Shown here piece after piece: positions 22,957 through 25,611 of a DNA stretch of 25,611 bases; position 1 is the stretch's first letter, and each line of letters starts with the position of its first letter. The translations under genes and the position numbers were made by a program. This DNA comes from Anaerolineae bacterium (lineage in GTDB: Bacteria > Chloroflexota > Anaerolineae > Anaerolineales > E44-bin32). The stretch is from positions 1 to 25,611 of the forward strand of contig JAUVOZ010000005.1 of assembly GCA_030598885.1 (NCBI GenBank), written 5' to 3'. The notes under the pieces are model-generated. The model was not told the origin of the DNA. It saw only the letters and a program-made list of their open reading frames with translations, and searched no databases.

Positions 22957-24057
22957 CTAAAGGTAATGATCTAAACCCGCGTTGGCTAATTCTTGTACCA
23001 GACGTCGTAGTTCTTCTGCCCGCTCTCGTCGACACACCAGGAGCACATCGCCAGTATCGATTACGATTAAATCGTCCACTCCTAGGGTGGCGATAAGTCG
23101 CTCACCTTTGATCTCCGGATCCTGGTAGATCAACGTGCGATGCATATCGAGGGCAAGCGTCTTTGGCGCCACAAGCAAGTTCCCATCCTCATCGGGTTCC
23201 ATTAATTCGAATAGACGGTTCCACCCTCCAACATCCCACCACCCTAGATCATCTGCAGGGATGACGGTTACCTGTTCTGCTCCCTCCATGACACCAAAGT
23301 CTATTGTTTCACTTTCCAATTCATGCCACACTTCTTCGAGGACTCGTCCCTCCTCTGGGGTTCCGAGAGCAGCCTCGATTTCCATCAACCCCGAGAAAAG
23401 GGCTGGCATCTGCTGCTCGATCTCATCCAGAATTCGTGACGCCTTCCATACAAACATACCGGAATTCCAGACGTATTCTCCACTATTGACATAAGCTTCA
23501 GCCGTAGCTAATGCTGGCTTCTCTTTAAAGGCTTCAACCCGGTATGCCTGATAGCCACAGAATGTCCCTAGCAGCTCTCCTCGATGAATATACCCATAGC
23601 CCGTGTCCGGGTAGCGAGGTGTGATTCCCAGGGTAACCAGCTCTCCCTGACACGCCACTTCATAAGCTGCAAGGAGCAACTTTTGGAATTTATCGACATT
23701 TGCGATGTAGTGATCTGCGGTCAGGTTTGCCATCACAAACTCAGGATTTTGTCTCCGTAACCTGATCGCGGCCAGACCGATTACCGAAGCTGTTCCCCGA
23801 GGTGCTGGCTCGAGCAAGAAATTACTCGCCGGCACCATGGGTGCTTGCGGTTGCAGTAATTCTGCTTGCTCCGCCACCGTGACAACCAGGATTTGCTCAG
23901 GTGTCATGATGGGAAGCAATCGATCTACAGCAATTCGAAACAGGGTTTGGTCTCCGAAGAGACGAAGCGACTGCTTCGGTCGTTTACGTCTGGATATCGG
24001 CCACAAGCGGGTTCCCCCACCACCGGCCATGATCACTGCTGCGAAATCATCCATCAT
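22957..24057 (-). CDS. manC: Mannose-1-phosphate guanylyltransferase
   Basis: The 366-residue nucleotidyltransferase makes GDP-mannose from mannose 1-phosphate and GTP, feeding glycan or glycolipid synthesis in the cytosol. Residues 11-29 carry the GGGGTRLWPISR...PKQ signature. EPAPRGTA (83-90), TADH (113-116), DTGYGYI (151-157), EAFKEKP (175-181) and WNSGMF (197-202) follow in the usual order. The length matches the short, single-domain form that lacks the C-terminal isomerase of the longer bifunctional enzymes. It starts five bases after dprA and only a weak AGAGAG precedes the ATG, so translational coupling to dprA is plausible. The symbol is by similarity; a related sugar nucleotide as substrate cannot be excluded. 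Confidence 0.92.
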   Translation of the reverse strand: MMDDFAAVIMAGGGGTRLWPISRRKRPKQSLRLFGDQTLFRIAVDRLLPIMTPEQILVVTVAEQAELLQPQAPMVPASNFLLEPAPRGTASVIGLAAIRLRRQNPEFVMANLTADHYIANVDKFQKLLLAAYEVACQGELVTLGITPRYPDTGYGYIHRGELLGTFCGYQAYRVEAFKEKPALATAEAYVNSGEYVWNSGMFVWKASRILDEIEQQMPALFSGLMEIEAALGTPEEGRVLEEVWHELESETIDFGVMEGAEQVTVIPADDLGWWDVGGWNRLFELMEPDEDGNLLVAPKTLALDMHRTLIYQDPEIKGERLIATLGVDDLIVIDTGDVLLVCRRERAEELRRLVQELANAGLDHYL

Positions 24058-24062
24058 ACTCT

Positions 24063-25175
24063 CTATTCCACTCGATACTCGGCTCTTTGCTCACGGGCTC
24101 GGATGTATTGCATACCCCCCACTTGACGTGCGCGTCCTTTCAGTTCCAGCATCGCCAGCGAAGCTGTAATCTGCGAAATCGGTAACCCACATTGGGCTTG
24201 CAGTTCATCAACATGGATTGGTTCACTACTAAGCATCTCAAGCACACGTCGCTCGGTATCATCCTCTGGTAACACTTTATCGGCAACCTCCTGCCGGGCA
24301 ACCACGTCCATATTGAGCGCTTCCAATACATCCTCCGGTGAGACGAGCGGACGAGCGCCGGAACGGATCAGACGGTTTGTACCTTGGCTCGTCCGTCGAT
24401 GGATGTCTCCAGGTACGGCGAAGACCTCCCGCCCCTGCTCGCCGGCGAAATCCGCGGTGATCAATGCCCCACTACCAATACCAGCCTCGACCACGATAAC
24501 CGCCAACGATAACCCGCTGATGATTCGATTGCGTGGCGGGAAGTTCCTTGGCTCAGGCCGGGTACCAAGCGGATAATCACTCAGAATCGCGCCATTTCCA
24601 GCGATGGATTCAGCTAACTTACGATGTTCGGGTGGGTACATCTGATCCAGGCCTGATCCAAGCACCGCCAATGTCCTCCCGCCCACCTCCAGCGCAGCCT
24701 GGTGAGCGATCGAATCGATTCCCCGAGCTAGCCCAGAGACCACCGTGACTCCGCTCGCGGCAAGTACGCTAGAAACCTCACGTGCAGTGGCTTTTCCATA
24801 TGCCGTCGCCCGACGCGTGCCAACCACCGCAGCTGCCCAACGATCTTGAGGTTTTATCTCACCCCTGACATATAACACAGGGGGTGGAGAGTGAATTTCC
24901 TTAAGGCGGATAGGGTAGTCCTCATCCTGCCAAGTAGTGACATGGATACCTAATGCTGCAACCCGTGCAATTTCCTGGTCCAAATCCAACCGCTCTCGGG
25001 TTTCGATCAACGCTTGAATGGTTTTCGGTCCGAGTCCCGCAGCCTGGAGATCTTCAGCTGTAGCGTGCCACGCGGTTTCAAGACTGCCAAAAGCATCGAG
25101 CAATGTCCTCAGCCGGGTCGGACCGATCCCAGATACTCGGTTGAATCCGATCCAGTACTGTGTTTTATCCCCCAC
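24063..25175 (-). CDS. dprA: DNA-processing protein DprA
   Basis: The 370-residue protein binds incoming single-stranded DNA and loads RecA during natural transformation. An N-terminal helix-hairpin-helix/SAM-like region (VSGIGPTRLRTL) is followed by the Rossmann-like DprA core: VVGTRRAT near 118-124, SGLARGID near 147-154, then YPLGTRPEPRNFPPRNRIISGLS in two adjoining motifs and GSGALITA. A C-terminal winged helix (TERRVLEMLSSEPIHVDEL) closes the protein. The start is a GTG at 25175 with GGGGAGG upstream. An ATG at 25223 overlaps the -10 box and is rejected. It leads the run with manC and topA. DprA alone does not prove competence. Confidence 0.95.
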   Translation of the reverse strand: MGDKTQYWIGFNRVSGIGPTRLRTLLDAFGSLETAWHATAEDLQAAGLGPKTIQALIETRERLDLDQEIARVAALGIHVTTWQDEDYPIRLKEIHSPPPVLYVRGEIKPQDRWAAAVVGTRRATAYGKATAREVSSVLAASGVTVVSGLARGIDSIAHQAALEVGGRTLAVLGSGLDQMYPPEHRKLAESIAGNGAILSDYPLGTRPEPRNFPPRNRIISGLSLAVIVVEAGIGSGALITADFAGEQGREVFAVPGDIHRRTSQGTNRLIRSGARPLVSPEDVLEALNMDVVARQEVADKVLPEDDTERRVLEMLSSEPIHVDELQAQCGLPISQITASLAMLELKGRARQVGGMQYIRAREQRAEYRVE

Positions 25176-25218
25176 GTTAGCCTCCCCAACCCTCGGTTCC
25201 CAGATTAGAAACCGGCTG

Positions 25219-25248
25219 AGCATACCACAGCGATTCCGCGTGTGTCAA
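25219..25248 (-). promoter_or_regulatory. Promoter for the dprA-manC-topA run
   Basis: On the minus strand, a perfect TTGACA (25248-25243), an 18-base spacer and TATGCT (25224-25219) with an upstream TG form a strong promoter. The start is expected near 25212, about 37 bases before the GTG start of dprA. Confidence 0.7.
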
Positions 25249-25431
25249 GGACCCACCCCACAAAGAACCCGTTAGGTAATGACCCCCTCGGTTATGGTTC
25301 CAGGAATGATTAGCATTTTAATAATACCTAAATCCCACTTAGAGTATCAATCCTCTGCAGGTGACCCAGTCTCGTACTAACTAAGAAATAGTCTATCACT
25401 TACCCAATACTGGGTAGCATCAGCAACCATA
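25249..25431. other. Non-coding stretch upstream of dprA
   Basis: No supported gene is seen. The only structure I find is a 16-base hairpin-like palindrome (TACCCA-ATAC-TGGGTA, 25401-25416), which lacks a T-run. With the dprA leader and the repeat cluster, the gene-free stretch runs from 25176 to the window end. Confidence 0.5.
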
Positions 25432-25611
25432 CTTCGACGAAGCCGAAGGGATAAACTCCACGAGCCGCCTAAACATCAATAGCAGTCGAATGGCATCCTG
25501 AGCCCTTAGACAAGCTCAGGACCTTCGGCTCCACGCAGCGTAGTCGAAGGGCATCCAGAGCGGAACGGACGCTGAGTGAAGTCGAAGCGGGAGTGCAGTC
25601 GAAGGACGCCC
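25432..25611. repeat. Cluster of short GTCGAAGG-type palindromic repeats (REP-like)
   Basis: Repeated short units share a GTCGAA core: AGTCGAATGGCATCC (25484-25498), AGTCGAAGGGCATCC (25542-25556), AAGTCGAAGC (25579-25588) and CAGTCGAAGGACG (25596-25608). Inverted partners occur: TCCTGAGC/GCTCAGGA (25496-25503 with 25514-25521), CCTTCG/CGAAGG (25522-25527 with 25545-25550) and CTTCG/CGAAG (25432-25436 with 25444-25448). It runs into the window edge. The words resemble GC-rich dispersed intergenic repeats known in many environmental genomes. The copies are not identical and not regularly spaced, so a CRISPR is excluded. Confidence 0.65.

Noticed and set aside
25432..25611. The repeat cluster as a CRISPR array.
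   Set aside because: Units are short, variable and unevenly spaced, with no constant repeat/spacer length and no cas genes in the window.

Overview
The window looks like a chromosomal segment of a Chloroflexota bacterium, probably near Anaerolineae. It carries housekeeping genes with no phage, transposase, CRISPR or plasmid genes. The lineage guess rests on four things: a topoisomerase I with an N-terminal zinc ribbon of the DUF5679 type, a mevalonate-pathway decarboxylase, a tungsten-type aldehyde:ferredoxin oxidoreductase, and short GTCGAAGG-type intergenic repeats at the right edge. This is inference from gene content, not a phylogenetic result. Twenty-three complete protein genes and one gene tail are supported; I see no tRNA or rRNA.

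Left part (1-5963, all +): the tail of an unidentified gene, a radical SAM protein of the PflA/PflX type, a (di)phosphomevalonate decarboxylase, then a tight three-gene run (RseP-like site-2 protease, HEAT-repeat protein, AEC-family permease) and a small DnaQ/RNase H-fold nuclease. Next comes a minus-strand pair, radC followed by a protein joining an M23 peptidase domain to a damaged glycosidase-like domain. radC starts divergently from a membrane zinc-ribbon gene.

Middle (9074-12792): enolase (-) is divergent from mnmA (+). mnmA overlaps a small membrane protein by four bases and is followed by a DUF948-like/YtxH-like envelope pair resembling ytxG-ytxH. A bidirectional hairpin separates this from a fused NAD(P)H-hydrate epimerase/dehydratase (-).

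The most unusual block (14708-18784, -) reads, in transcription order, SCP2 lipid-carrier protein, GMC flavoprotein with a four-cysteine Fe-S-like motif, and aldehyde:ferredoxin oxidoreductase. I propose an alcohol to aldehyde to acid oxidation of a hydrophobic substrate, with electrons possibly going to ferredoxin. greA starts divergently from this block.

Right part (19485-25175, -): dprA, mannose-1-phosphate guanylyltransferase and topA form a compact operon-like run, followed by a two-span membrane protein of unknown function. The last 180 bases hold a cluster of short palindromic repeats that runs off the window.

Many promoters are readable by eye. Several are extended -10 boxes (TGnTATAAT type) without a clear -35. 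Two of them lie so close to the ATG that the transcripts are probably leaderless.
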